From the NCBI GenBank assembly GCA_036524855.1, contig DATDBL010000243.1:1-17962 (forward strand): 17,962 nucleotides of DNA, given 5' to 3'. The translations under genes were made by a program, and so were the position numbers. The notes under the pieces are model-generated. The model was not told the DNA's origin, did not search any database, and worked only from the letters and a program-made list of their open reading frames with translations. The DNA comes from Aldersonia sp036524855 (GTDB lineage Bacteria; Actinomycetota; Actinomycetes; Mycobacteriales; Mycobacteriaceae). Positions 1 through 8,115 of this stretch are shown piece after piece (positions within the stretch are counted from its first letter, which is position 1; each line of letters opens with the position of its first letter).

Positions 1-1836
1 GACAGCGAGACCCTCGCCGAGTTCGCCGGCAAGACGCTCATCCAGGGTGAACCGGACGCGTCGAGCTTCCCCAGCGGCGGGCTGCGCAACACCTTCGAGG
101 CGCGTGGCTACACCGGCTGGGACGTCACCAGCCCGGCCTACGTGCTGGAGAACCCGAACGGCAACACGCTGTGCATCCCCACCGTGTTCGTCTCCATGAC
201 CGGTGATGCGCTCGACCACAAGACCCCGCTGCTGCGGTCGCAGCAGGCGATGGGCAAGCAGGCCGAGCGGATCCTGAAGCTGTTCGGCCACGACGCCGTC
301 GACAACATCGTGTCGTTCTGCGGCCCCGAGCAGGAGTACTTCCTGGTCGACCGGCACTTCTTCCTCGCCCGCCCAGACCTGCTCAACGCCGGGCGGACGT
401 TGTTCGGCTCGAAGCCGCCCAAGGGGCAGGAGTTCGACGACCACTACTTCGGCGCCATCCCCGAGCGGGTCCTCGGCTTCATGATGGACACCGAGCGGGA
501 GTTGTTCAAACTCGGCATTCCGGCCAAGACGCGGCACAACGAGGTCGCGCCCGGTCAGTTCGAGATCGCGCCGATGTTCGAGCGCGGCAACATCGCCGCC
601 GATCACCAGCAGCTGCTGATGACGACGTTCAAGACGATTGCCAAGAAGCACGGCATGGAGATCCTCTTCCACGAGAAGCCGTTCGCCGGCGTCAACGGTA
701 GCGGCAAGCACGTGAACTGGTCGCTGGGCAATGCGGACTTCGGCAGCCTGCTCGTGCCCGGCGACACCCCGCACGACAACGCCCAGTTCCTCGTGTTCTG
801 CGCCGCCGTCATCCGGGCCGTGCACAAGTGGGGCGGACTGTTGCGCGCTTCGGTGGCGTCCGCGACCAACGATCACCGCCTCGGCGCCAACGAGGCCCCA
901 CCGGCGATCATCTCGATCTTCCTCGGCGACCAACTCGCCGACGTCTTCGAGCAGATCGCGAAGGGCGAGGCGACCTCGTCGAAGGGCAAGGGCGCCATGA
1001 TGATCGGTGTCGACACCCTACCGGTGCTGCCGACCGATCCGGGAGACCGCAACCGCACCAGCCCGTTCGCGTTCACCGGCAACCGATTCGAGTTCCGCGC
1101 GCCGGGCTCGATGCAGACGATCAGCGTGCCGATCTTCACGATCAACACGATCATGGCGGAGTCGCTCGACTACATCGCCACCAAGCTCGAGGCGGCCGTC
1201 GAGGGCGGCAAGGACTTCGATTCCGCCGTGCAGACGCTGCTCACCGAGATCATCACCGAGCACGGCGCGGTGGTGTTCAACGGCGACGGCTACTCGGAGA
1301 ACTGGCAGGTCGAGGCGGCCGCGCGTGGCCTGCCGAACCTGCGCACCACCCTGGATGCGTTGCCCGAGTTGGTGACCGACGAAGCGATCGAGCTGTTCGA
1401 CTCCTACGGCGTGTTCAACGAGCGGGAAATGCACTGCCGCTACGAGGTCGGGCTCGAGCAGTACGCGCTCACCATCGGGGTCGAGGCCAAGCTGATGCTG
1501 GAAATGGGCGCCACCGTGGTGCTTCCGGCCGCGGTACGGTACCAGACCGAGCTGGCCAACAACGTCGCCGCGCTCAAGGCCGCGGGCGTCGAGGCCGACC
1601 TGTCGGCCCTGACCGAGGTCAGCGCCCCACTGGCGGACCTGCGTGCGGCGTTGGCGACGCTGAAGGCAGAACTGGCGAAGGAGGCCGAGGGCTCGTTCGC
1701 GGAGGCCACCCATTCCCAGGCGGGCCTGCTGCCCGCGATGGCCGAAGTGCGCGAGGCCGCGGACACGCTCGAGGGCATCGTCGCCGACGACCTGTGGCCG
1801 CTGCCGACGTATCAGGAGATGCTCTTCGTCCTCTGA
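1..1836 (+). CDS. glnN: Glutamine synthetase type III, 3' part (start lies before the window)
   Basis: The frame is open from base 1 to the TGA at 1834-1836, so the window holds the last 611 residues. Family members are usually about 700 residues or slightly more, so roughly the first hundred residues are missing. The enzyme makes glutamine from glutamate, ammonia and ATP in the cytoplasm. Diagnostic GSIII stretches are present: GPEQEYFLVD (near 322-351), NEVAPGQFEIAP (near 538-573), HEKPFAGVNGSGKH (near 670-711), and ATNDHRLGANEAPPAIIS further on. These cover the glutamate and metal ligands and the nucleotide-binding region, and none looks damaged. The C-terminal third is the alanine- and glutamate-rich helical region typical of GSIII. 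It converges on the LAL regulator with four bases between the two stops. Actinomycetes commonly also carry type I enzymes, so this is probably a conditional isozyme. The family call is secure; its role in this strain is inferred. Confidence 0.96.
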   Translation, partial: DSETLAEFAGKTLIQGEPDASSFPSGGLRNTFEARGYTGWDVTSPAYVLENPNGNTLCIPTVFVSMTGDALDHKTPLLRSQQAMGKQAERILKLFGHDAVDNIVSFCGPEQEYFLVDRHFFLARPDLLNAGRTLFGSKPPKGQEFDDHYFGAIPERVLGFMMDTERELFKLGIPAKTRHNEVAPGQFEIAPMFERGNIAADHQQLLMTTFKTIAKKHGMEILFHEKPFAGVNGSGKHVNWSLGNADFGSLLVPGDTPHDNAQFLVFCAAVIRAVHKWGGLLRASVASATNDHRLGANEAPPAIISIFLGDQLADVFEQIAKGEATSSKGKGAMMIGVDTLPVLPTDPGDRNRTSPFAFTGNRFEFRAPGSMQTISVPIFTINTIMAESLDYIATKLEAAVEGGKDFDSAVQTLLTEIITEHGAVVFNGDGYSENWQVEAAARGLPNLRTTLDALPELVTDEAIELFDSYGVFNEREMHCRYEVGLEQYALTIGVEAKLMLEMGATVVLPAAVRYQTELANNVAALKAAGVEADLSALTEVSAPLADLRAALATLKAELAKEAEGSFAEATHSQAGLLPAMAEVREAADTLEGIVADDLWPLPTYQEMLFVL

Positions 1837-1840
1837 CGCC

Positions 1841-4636
1841 TCACGACGGCCCACGGCGCAGCGTCCAGGCCGCGATCTCGGTGCGGTTCGCGTACCCGAG
1901 CTTGGTGAGGATGCTGCGCACGTGGGTCTCCACGGTGCGTTCGGACAGGAACAACCGGGCCGCGATGCCGCGGTTCGACAGCCCCTCGGCGACGAGGTCG
2001 GCGACCTCGGCCTCGCGGCGCGACAGCGGATTCGCGGCGGGGTGTCGCGGCGCCAGCCGCTCCGCCTCCCGCAGCGGTCCCGGCAGGTCGAGGCGGCGCA
2101 GTTCCTCGGCTGCCGCGGCCGCAAGCGTGGCGGCCTCGGCGCGTTCGTCGGCGCTTCCCGTCGCCAGCGCGGCGGCGAGGCCGAGTCGGCTCAGCGCGAC
2201 GAAGGGACGTGCGCCGATCCGCGTGTTCATCTCGATTGCCTGGCGGTACAACCCGATCGCCTCATCGCGGTGTCCGGCGGTGCGGGCGAGGTCGGCGATC
2301 GGGCGGGCGAACGACCCGATACTGAGTATTCCGCCGCTGGGCACGTACTCGTCCCGGAACGGAACCAGCTCCCGGTAAACCTGTTCCGCGGTCTCGGCGT
2401 CGTCGAGCAACACCGCGCCGATCCCGATCTGGGCGAGCAGCGGTGCCCAGCGCGGGCCGCGTGGCGCGGTGGCGGGGAGGTGGCGGAATTCCTCGAAGGC
2501 CGCGCGCGCGGCGTCGGTCCGATCCTCGAGGGCAAGGGCGAGCGGCCAGAACACCCGAACGAGCGGCATCTGTGGCGCGGAGCGCAGCATCCGCAGGGTC
2601 TTGTCGAGGTCGTCGACCTTGCCGCGCAACAGGAACACCTGCGTGTCGAACGCGTCGCTGATACCACTCATCGACACGTCGTCCATCTCGTTCGCGAGCG
2701 CGCGGGCCGCCTCGTTGCATTCCATCGCCTCATCCATCTGGCCGGTGAGAAGCGCTCGCGCCCCGCGGATTCGGAGGTGATGCCACCTGGCGAGCGGGAG
2801 GTGGCGGGCGGCGGCGACCCGGTCGAGTTGGCCCAGCGAGGCGTCAACGAGCGCGAGGTCGCCGGAGCCGAATCCGGCGTCGGCCATCCAGACGTATCCC
2901 CACATGGTGGCCAGGGGTTGTTCGGCGCCGGTGCCGATTTCGATTGCCCGGGCGGCGAGCGCCGCCTGTTCGGCGCCGTTGCCCGGCACCGACAGTGCGA
3001 GGTGGCGCGCGTGCACCCCGTCGAGTATCGCGTCGGAATCTCCGCTGAGCTCGGCGAGTTCGAGTGCCTGCGTGGATAATTCGTGCGAGGACGAGACGTC
3101 TTCACCTTCGGATGCGGCCATCGCCCGCTGAGCGACCAGCCGGGCCCGCAGCGCCGGCCGATCGGCCGGCAGCAGCGCGAGCGCGCGACGGCACAGGTCG
3201 TCGACGACGCTCATCACCTCGTTCGAGCCGATCCCGCTCACCACCAGCGCAGCACCCGCGACGGTCTCGACGTTACCGACCTGCTCGGCGAGAGCTGCTG
3301 CAGCAGTGCAGTGTTCGAGGCTCTCGGGGATGCGGCCGGCGGCGAAGGCGGCTCGGGCGAGCGCGAGCGACAGGTCTGCACGTTCGGCCACGGCGGTGCC
3401 CGGCGTGTGCGTCGCGGCGAGAGCGTAGAACGCGACCGCCTCGTCGTAGGCGTGGGTGCGCAGCGCCGACTGCGCGGCCCGACGGGCCCAGAGCGCACAG
3501 TTCGCGGCGGCATCGTCACCGTCGGCGCGTTGCCAGTGGCCGGCGATCAGGCCGGCCAGGGCGTCCGCGTCACCGCGCCCGCTGAGCGCCTCGGCTGCTT
3601 CGCGGTGCAACGCAATTCGAGACGACGGTGGAATCTCGGCGTAGACGGCGTCGCGCACGAGCGCGTGCGTGAAGGCCCAGCGCCCGTCGATGCAACGGGC
3701 GGCGCCGATCGCCGCGGCCTCGTCGAGTGCCGCCGCGATCTGGCCGGGTGCCACGTCGAGCATGCCCGCCAGGGTGGGCGGGTCCATGCGCTCGCCGAGG
3801 ACGCTCGCCGCGTTCAGCACCGCGCGGGTCTGCGTTCGGGCCCGGGCGATCTGGCCGAGCGCGAGCCGCCGGGCCTGCGGGTTGGCGGCGGGATCGAGCA
3901 CTGAGGTATCCGGCGAGTCGAGCAGCATCCGAACCAGCAGCGGGTTGCCCCCGGTGCTGCGCTGCAACCCCTCGGCCAGATCGTCGGAGCGATCGGTGAC
4001 GGCGAGCCAGCGCCGCAGGTCGGTGGTGGTGAGCCCGGCGAGCGGCAGCGTGAGCGCCTCGCGGGCCCGCAACAGGTCCGGCAGCAGTTCGGCCAGCGGG
4101 GTCTGCGCCTCGGGGTCGCGCAGCGTCGCGACGACGAGCACACGCGAATTCGCCGGATCCGCGACGAGGTGGCGCAGCAGCAGCAACGACGTGCGGTCGG
4201 CCCAGTGCAGATCCTCGAGCACGACGGTCAGCCCGGATCCGCGGGCGGCGTCGTGCAGCGCGTCGGTCGCGGCGGTGAAGACCGCGAACCGGGACGCCCC
4301 GGCGCCCGTGTCGGTCGCGGCGGACAGCGGTTCGGCCAGCGCGGGGACGTCTCGCGCCACGCGGTGCCACGGCCACAGCGCCGGCATGCCGGCATCGTCG
4401 ACGGCGTAACCGCGCGCGGCGGGGATCGAGTACTCCGCCGCGATCTGCGCGGCGGCGTCGGCGAGGCGGGACTTCCCGATGCCCGCCGGCCCGCTCACCA
4501 GCACCAGTCGCCCGCCCCCCGCGACCGCGGACACCGCCGCGGCACGCAGTTGCGCGAGTTCGCGCGCCCGACCGACGAACGGTGCCTCCACGTAGCGAGT
4601 ATCCACCGGTTTACGTGTCAGACTACGTACTGGCAC
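1841..4636 (-). CDS. LAL-type transcriptional regulator (AAA ATPase + LuxR helix-turn-helix)
   Basis: A 931-residue minus-strand protein. An N-terminal ATPase carries Walker A GPAGIGKS (about residues 49-56) and a Walker B-like VVLEDLHWAD (about 138-147). A long alpha-helical TPR-like middle follows. The last ~63 residues are a LuxR/NarL DNA-binding domain with SRREAEVADLVAEGLSN and SERTVETHVRSILTKLGY. This is the large ATP-binding LuxR (MalT-like) architecture: an effector and ATP switch the protein into a DNA-binding activator. The sensing region gives no clue to the ligand. The listed start is a GTG at 4636 with no visible ribosome-binding site. In-frame GTG codons at 4606 and 4591 are alternatives and would leave room for a longer promoter. 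The gene is divergent from the small-protein/YceI pair, which is therefore a candidate target along with the regulator itself. The stop is four bases from the glutamine synthetase stop, but there is no reason to link the two functions. Confidence 0.9.
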   Translation of the reverse strand: MPVRSLTRKPVDTRYVEAPFVGRARELAQLRAAAVSAVAGGGRLVLVSGPAGIGKSRLADAAAQIAAEYSIPAARGYAVDDAGMPALWPWHRVARDVPALAEPLSAATDTGAGASRFAVFTAATDALHDAARGSGLTVVLEDLHWADRTSLLLLRHLVADPANSRVLVVATLRDPEAQTPLAELLPDLLRAREALTLPLAGLTTTDLRRWLAVTDRSDDLAEGLQRSTGGNPLLVRMLLDSPDTSVLDPAANPQARRLALGQIARARTQTRAVLNAASVLGERMDPPTLAGMLDVAPGQIAAALDEAAAIGAARCIDGRWAFTHALVRDAVYAEIPPSSRIALHREAAEALSGRGDADALAGLIAGHWQRADGDDAAANCALWARRAAQSALRTHAYDEAVAFYALAATHTPGTAVAERADLSLALARAAFAAGRIPESLEHCTAAAALAEQVGNVETVAGAALVVSGIGSNEVMSVVDDLCRRALALLPADRPALRARLVAQRAMAASEGEDVSSSHELSTQALELAELSGDSDAILDGVHARHLALSVPGNGAEQAALAARAIEIGTGAEQPLATMWGYVWMADAGFGSGDLALVDASLGQLDRVAAARHLPLARWHHLRIRGARALLTGQMDEAMECNEAARALANEMDDVSMSGISDAFDTQVFLLRGKVDDLDKTLRMLRSAPQMPLVRVFWPLALALEDRTDAARAAFEEFRHLPATAPRGPRWAPLLAQIGIGAVLLDDAETAEQVYRELVPFRDEYVPSGGILSIGSFARPIADLARTAGHRDEAIGLYRQAIEMNTRIGARPFVALSRLGLAAALATGSADERAEAATLAAAAAEELRRLDLPGPLREAERLAPRHPAANPLSRREAEVADLVAEGLSNRGIAARLFLSERTVETHVRSILTKLGYANRTEIAAWTLRRGPS
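4589..4629. promoter_or_regulatory. Cluster of TACGT-type half-sites at the divergent LAL / small-protein junction
   Basis: CACGTA occurs at 4589-4594. A dyad TACGT-N8-ACGTA occupies 4612-4629. If the LAL regulator starts at 4591 or 4606 rather than 4636, most of this lies in the divergent promoter region and could be an operator, possibly for the regulator itself. If the 4636 start is right, it is inside codons. The pattern is seen directly; the function is a guess. Confidence 0.25.
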
Positions 4637-4704
4637 TGATTCGCGCCCGGCGCGGCGGCGCCAGACTTGCTCTCAGTTCGATCCACCACCACCGAGGAGA
4701 CGAG

Positions 4705-5031
4705 ATGCATGTCCAACTCACCTATTTCGACGGTCCACGCACTCCCGAACAGGTCGCGGCGGGCGACCGGGCCGGCCGCGAGCGGATCGGGCCGGCTGTG
4801 CTGGGGGTCCCCGGCATGGTGGGCGCGTATCTGTGCCGCCGCGCCGACGGCTCGGAGGTCGTCATCTCGATCGCGGAGTCCGAACAGGCACTGCTCGACG
4901 CGCAGCAGGCGGTCATGACCTCCGAACTGCTCCCGGGCGAGGATCCGGCCATGCTCACCGGCCCGGACCGGATCGAGATCTATCCTCTGCTCGAGGGATT
5001 CGGCGCGTTCGCGGCGGCGGTGGCGTCATGA
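4705..5031 (+). CDS. Small hypothetical protein (108 aa), possible alpha-beta barrel fold
   Basis: The frame is open upstream to 4582, but ATG 4705 is chosen because GAGGAGA sits just before it (4694-4700) and the protein then begins with a beta-strand-like segment, MHVQLTYFDG. The product is acidic and soluble, with no signal peptide or membrane segment. Two strand-like stretches (HVQLTYF and EVVISIAES) separated by helices, plus a conserved-looking GVPGMVGAYLCRR, recall the dimeric alpha-beta barrel (antibiotic-biosynthesis-monooxygenase-like) fold. I see no diagnostic motif, so the fold is only a suggestion. Its TGA overlaps the ATG of the YceI gene (ATGA at 5028-5031), so the two are very likely translated together. 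It is divergent from the LAL regulator. The function is not known to me. Confidence 0.75.
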   Translation: MHVQLTYFDGPRTPEQVAAGDRAGRERIGPAVLGVPGMVGAYLCRRADGSEVVISIAESEQALLDAQQAVMTSELLPGEDPAMLTGPDRIEIYPLLEGFGAFAAAVAS

Positions 5032-5492
5032 AGACCGCCGTCGATCTCGACACCGCCACCGCGGGTTTCACGGTCCGCAACCTCGGCCGCACCGTGTCCG
5101 GTTCCGCACCGGTCCGCCAGGCCGAGGTCGACCTCGGTCCCGACGGCGAACTCGAATTCGTCACCGGCACCGTAGAACTCGCGGCGATCGATACCCACAA
5201 CCCGAAGCGCGACAAGGACCTGCGCAAGCCGGGACTGCTCGACCTCGACGCCCATCCCATGGCAACGTTCACCTCCGAGGAGATCGACCGCTCCGACGAT
5301 GGCTGGACGGTCCGTGGCAGTTTCAACGCCCGCGGGCGCAGCATCCCGCTCGAGTTCGCGGTGCGGGTGGACGGCGACACGTGGGAGGGCACCGCCCACT
5401 TCGACCGCAAGGCGCTCGGCGTCAGTGCGCCGTCGTTGTTCATCGGCCGCACGATCACCGTGACGGCGCGGGGTCGGCTCCGAGCAGGCTGA
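5028..5492 (+). CDS. YceI family protein
   Basis: A 154-residue protein starting at the ATG that overlaps the upstream stop. It shows the YceI pattern: an N-terminal strand ending in FTVRNLGRTVSG, the motif NPKRDKDLRKPGLLDLDAHP followed by ATFTSEEI, and a C-terminal DRKALGVSAPSLFIGRTITV. YceI proteins form a lipocalin-like barrel that binds long polyisoprenoid or amphiphilic molecules, and some members are periplasmic. This one has no signal peptide, so it is predicted to be cytoplasmic, as is usual for actinobacterial members. Translational coupling to the small upstream protein suggests a shared role, perhaps handling a lipid or quinone-like compound. It converges on the GAF regulator with a 94-base gap in which I see no convincing terminator. 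Confidence 0.9.
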   Translation: MKTAVDLDTATAGFTVRNLGRTVSGSAPVRQAEVDLGPDGELEFVTGTVELAAIDTHNPKRDKDLRKPGLLDLDAHPMATFTSEEIDRSDDGWTVRGSFNARGRSIPLEFAVRVDGDTWEGTAHFDRKALGVSAPSLFIGRTITVTARGRLRAG

Positions 5493-5586
5493 CCTCGTTC
5501 AGATACGCCGCGGTCCACAGCAAGTCGCGGGGTCGCGCAGCGCCCGGCGAAGCGAATCCCGTTCGGGGTCGCGGCCGTGTAGCCAG

Positions 5587-6771
5587 TTACGCACGGACCG
5601 TCAGGTCGACCGCGGCCGAGAGCCGGTAGGGCCGGGTCGCGACGACGGTGCCGAGCACGCGGCGCAGCCGGGACACCTCGGCGCGGACGGTGACGACGTG
5701 CTCGGCGTCGCCGTAGATCGCCTCGCTGAGTTCGGCCGCCGACAGCCCGTCGGGGCGGCGGTGCAGCAACTGCAGGATCTCGGCGTGCCGCGCTGTCAGG
5801 GGCGTGCGCCAACTACCGTCGGCGCCCACCACCTCGACGGTCGGCGGCGCCGCCGTGACGTCGAGCGTGATCCGCATCCGGGTGTCGGTGCCGGCGGGCC
5901 GGACCAGCCAGCCGTCGCCGACCTGTTCGGGGATGCACAGGCCGAGGCCGGGCACGGTGAGCGCGCGGCTCTCGCGCGGCGCCGCGATCCGGTCGCGGGA
6001 GGCGACTCCCGTCGCGTGCGCCACCCAGCCGTGCTCGTCGACGAGCAGCAGCGGCCCCTTCGTCGAGGCGAGCATCGGCCCCGCCACCGCCCGCAGCCGC
6101 TCGAGCCGCTGCTCGTGCGCACGCCACAACTGCACCTCGGCCAGCCGCACGGCCGTCTCGACCAGCGCGGTGATCGTCGGGTGCAGCGTGAGCGCCGGGC
6201 CGCTGACGTCGACGACGCCGAGCAACTCGCCGGTGCGGGGATCGTGGATCGGTGCGGCGGTGCAGTACCACGGGTGCTGGTTCTGTTCGAAGTGCTCGCC
6301 CGCGAACAGCTGCACCGGCGCGGCCTCGGCAAGTGCGGTGCCGATCGCGTTGGTACCGACCGTCGCCTCGGTCCACTCGGCGCCCTCCGCGAACCCGAGG
6401 GTGTCGGCGCGGTGACGCACGTGCGCGGCGCCGGCCCGCCACAGGATGATGCCGTCTGCATCCGTGACCACCAGCATCATCTGCGATTCGTCGGCGACGG
6501 ACGCGATGACCGCGCGCAGGTCGTCGATCACGGTCGACAGTGGCGAGCACTGCCGACGTAGCTCGACCTTGTCGAGCGGCAACAGGTCGCGTGTGTTGGT
6601 CGAGTCGGGGTGCAGGCCGGCGCCGAGCACCCGCGACCACGACCGGGCGACCAACGCGCGTGGGCGCAGGTTGCTGCGGGAGCCGGCGATCACCGCATCG
6701 TGCATCCGGACGAGCTCACGCGCGTACGCGGGCAGGTCCGTGCCTGGCGTGATGGCGCTGAAACTGCTCAC
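5587..6771 (-). CDS. GAF-domain transcriptional regulator (AcoR/MimR-like, no AAA+ domain)
   Basis: A 394-residue minus-strand protein. The start is a GTG at 6771 with a GAAGAGAG ribosome-binding site just upstream in the minus strand. Residues about 80-210 form a GAF sensory domain containing the signature of acetoin/monooxygenase activators: GTNAIGTALAE, VQLFAGEHFEQNQHPWYC, and the APIHDP...GVVDVSG segment. Classical AcoR and MimR continue into a sigma-54-interacting AAA+ domain with a GAFTGA loop. Here there is none. A second, degenerate sensory stretch (about 235-315) leads into a winged-helix-like C-terminus (about 323-385: PLTARHAEILQLL, LSAAELSEAIYG, TVRAEVSRLRRVL). It should therefore act on ordinary sigma-70-type promoters. 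It is divergent from the membrane protein/butanediol dehydrogenase pair, which makes it the likely regulator of those genes. The ligand (acetoin, a diol or an aldehyde) is inferred from family and neighbours only. Confidence 0.88.
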   Translation of the reverse strand: MSSFSAITPGTDLPAYARELVRMHDAVIAGSRSNLRPRALVARSWSRVLGAGLHPDSTNTRDLLPLDKVELRRQCSPLSTVIDDLRAVIASVADESQMMLVVTDADGIILWRAGAAHVRHRADTLGFAEGAEWTEATVGTNAIGTALAEAAPVQLFAGEHFEQNQHPWYCTAAPIHDPRTGELLGVVDVSGPALTLHPTITALVETAVRLAEVQLWRAHEQRLERLRAVAGPMLASTKGPLLLVDEHGWVAHATGVASRDRIAAPRESRALTVPGLGLCIPEQVGDGWLVRPAGTDTRMRITLDVTAAPPTVEVVGADGSWRTPLTARHAEILQLLHRRPDGLSAAELSEAIYGDAEHVVTVRAEVSRLRRVLGTVVATRPYRLSAAVDLTVRA

Positions 6772-6806
6772 GGGGACTCTCTTCGCCTGCGGTTGTGAGC
6801 ATCATA

Positions 6807-6870
6807 GGGTCGGTGCAATCGGATGCAACCCTTGTCGCGCCCGCCCGCTCGGTATGTGCTCTACCTCACA
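6807..6870. promoter_or_regulatory. Divergent promoter region with dyads between GAF regulator and diol genes
   Basis: The 159-base divergent gap (6772-6930) holds two pattern elements. The first is GGGT-N3-TGCA-N6-TGCA-ACCC at 6807-6831, which also contains TGCAA twice exactly 10 bases apart (6814-6818 and 6824-6828). The second is TGTG-N8-CACA at 6855-6870, directly followed by AATCTA, a possible -10 box for the plus-strand genes. They are plausible binding sites for the neighbouring GAF regulator. The repeats are seen directly; the role is inferred. Confidence 0.4.
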
Positions 6871-6930
6871 ATCTAGCGCAGGAGCTGCGTCGCCCCCCGT
6901 CCCTCTAGCACCCTCCCGAGGAATCCCGCC

Positions 6931-8085
6931 ATGCCGCAAGCCGCCTCCGTCCGACGAAACCCGCACTGGTCGACGTTCGGAATCGCCAACACCGTCGTGG
7001 TCGCCGTCGCCTCGCTCGGTGCCTGGTACCTGTTCGCCGATCCGCAGCTCAGCCCGTTCGATCTCTACCCGCTTCCATTCAACGCGCTGCTGTTCTGGGC
7101 GCTGCTCTTCGTAGTCTGGTACGGCTTCAACACCGAGTTCCACGGACTTGCGGGCGTGCGACAACCGATTCGCGGACTGGTGGTGCTCGGCGCCACTGTC
7201 GCGTTTGCGATCGTCGTGACCTACGGCCTCGCGTACGGCCTCGGCGCGATGTACCCCGACCTGGCGGCAGCGCGTCCCGATGGACTCGGCTACTTCACCG
7301 GCGCGTTGTTCGTGCTCTTCGGTTTCTCGACCTGGGTGCTGGTGGTGCTCAACTGGGGCCACTGGCCGTGGGTGGATCTCGGGCTGAAACAGCCGCTGAT
7401 CGGCATCTGCGAGATCGGGTCGATGCTCGTTCCGACCGCGCTGCTCTACCTGGTGCTGGGTGTCCCCGCGGTCTCGGCCACCGTGCGGGAGGGATCCGCC
7501 CTGCTCGACGTGCACACGCTGCTCGGTTGGTACTACGCGATCATCGTCTCGATCGTGCTTACCGGTCAGACCCTCGACAACTGGCCGTGGCGGCTCGCAG
7601 GCAGCCGAGCCCGGGTCGCACTGTTCTCCACGATCGGTAACGTTGCGATGGGCACGGTGCTCTACGGTGTCCTGCTCGCCGTGTGCACCGCACTGATCGG
7701 CAACGCCACCGTCACCGACCTCGGATCGACGATCAACCAGTTCCCGGCCCAGCTCGGAGTGTGCTGGGTGGCTTGGATGATTCTGTGGGCCAATGCCTTC
7801 GGGAACAGGCCGACTCGGTTGTCGGGTGCGTGGAACCTGGTCGCGCGGACGGTGATCACGTTCGCGCTCGCCGCGGCCACCTTTATCGCCTACTACTACT
7901 TCATCGCCGACACAGTGCTGCACGAGCCGGCGGTCGCGGGTGCGCTGCACGGCAACGCGCTCGGATTCATGGATCTGTTCGCCCTTGTCACCCTGCTCTA
8001 CGTGGTCGGATTCGAATCCTTCGGATTGCGCAAGCCGGCCGACAGCGCTATCGAAGAAGATGCCGTCGCACCCGCGGCGGTCTGA
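6931..8085 (+). CDS. Polytopic membrane protein of unknown function (about 10 helices)
   Basis: A 384-residue protein starting at ATG 6931 with GAGGAA at 6918-6923. About ten hydrophobic segments can be read, near residues 16-36, 50-67, 83-109, 121-147, 155-179, 197-214, 227-255, 275-290, 303-323 and 345-367. There is an unusual aromatic-rich turn NWGHWPWVDLG after the fourth helix, NWPWR after the sixth, and an IAYYYF stretch in the ninth. There is no ATP-binding motif, no cleavable signal and no transporter signature that I recognise. It is followed 30 bases later by the butanediol dehydrogenase and lies divergent from a GAF regulator. Cotranscription with the dehydrogenase and a role in moving or sensing a small alcohol or diol are reasonable but unproven. 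It could equally be a membrane enzyme or a stress-related protein. The C-terminal tail is short and acidic. Confidence 0.85.
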   Translation: MPQAASVRRNPHWSTFGIANTVVVAVASLGAWYLFADPQLSPFDLYPLPFNALLFWALLFVVWYGFNTEFHGLAGVRQPIRGLVVLGATVAFAIVVTYGLAYGLGAMYPDLAAARPDGLGYFTGALFVLFGFSTWVLVVLNWGHWPWVDLGLKQPLIGICEIGSMLVPTALLYLVLGVPAVSATVREGSALLDVHTLLGWYYAIIVSIVLTGQTLDNWPWRLAGSRARVALFSTIGNVAMGTVLYGVLLAVCTALIGNATVTDLGSTINQFPAQLGVCWVAWMILWANAFGNRPTRLSGAWNLVARTVITFALAAATFIAYYYFIADTVLHEPAVAGALHGNALGFMDLFALVTLLYVVGFESFGLRKPADSAIEEDAVAPAAV

Positions 8086-8115
8086 TCCAGCACCAGCACC
8101 GAGAGAGAGGTTCCC

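Noticed and set aside
828..2378. A 516-codon plus-strand frame spanning the glutamine synthetase end and the LAL regulator
   Set aside because: Arg-rich, no recognisable domain, and it runs across two convergent real genes.
5493..5586. Bidirectional terminator between the YceI gene and the GAF regulator
   Set aside because: Only a weak GCGAA/TTCG pairing is visible, with no U-tract; not enough to call.
5587..6771. Sigma-54-dependent activator
   Set aside because: The GAF part resembles AcoR, but Walker A/B and GAFTGA motifs are absent.
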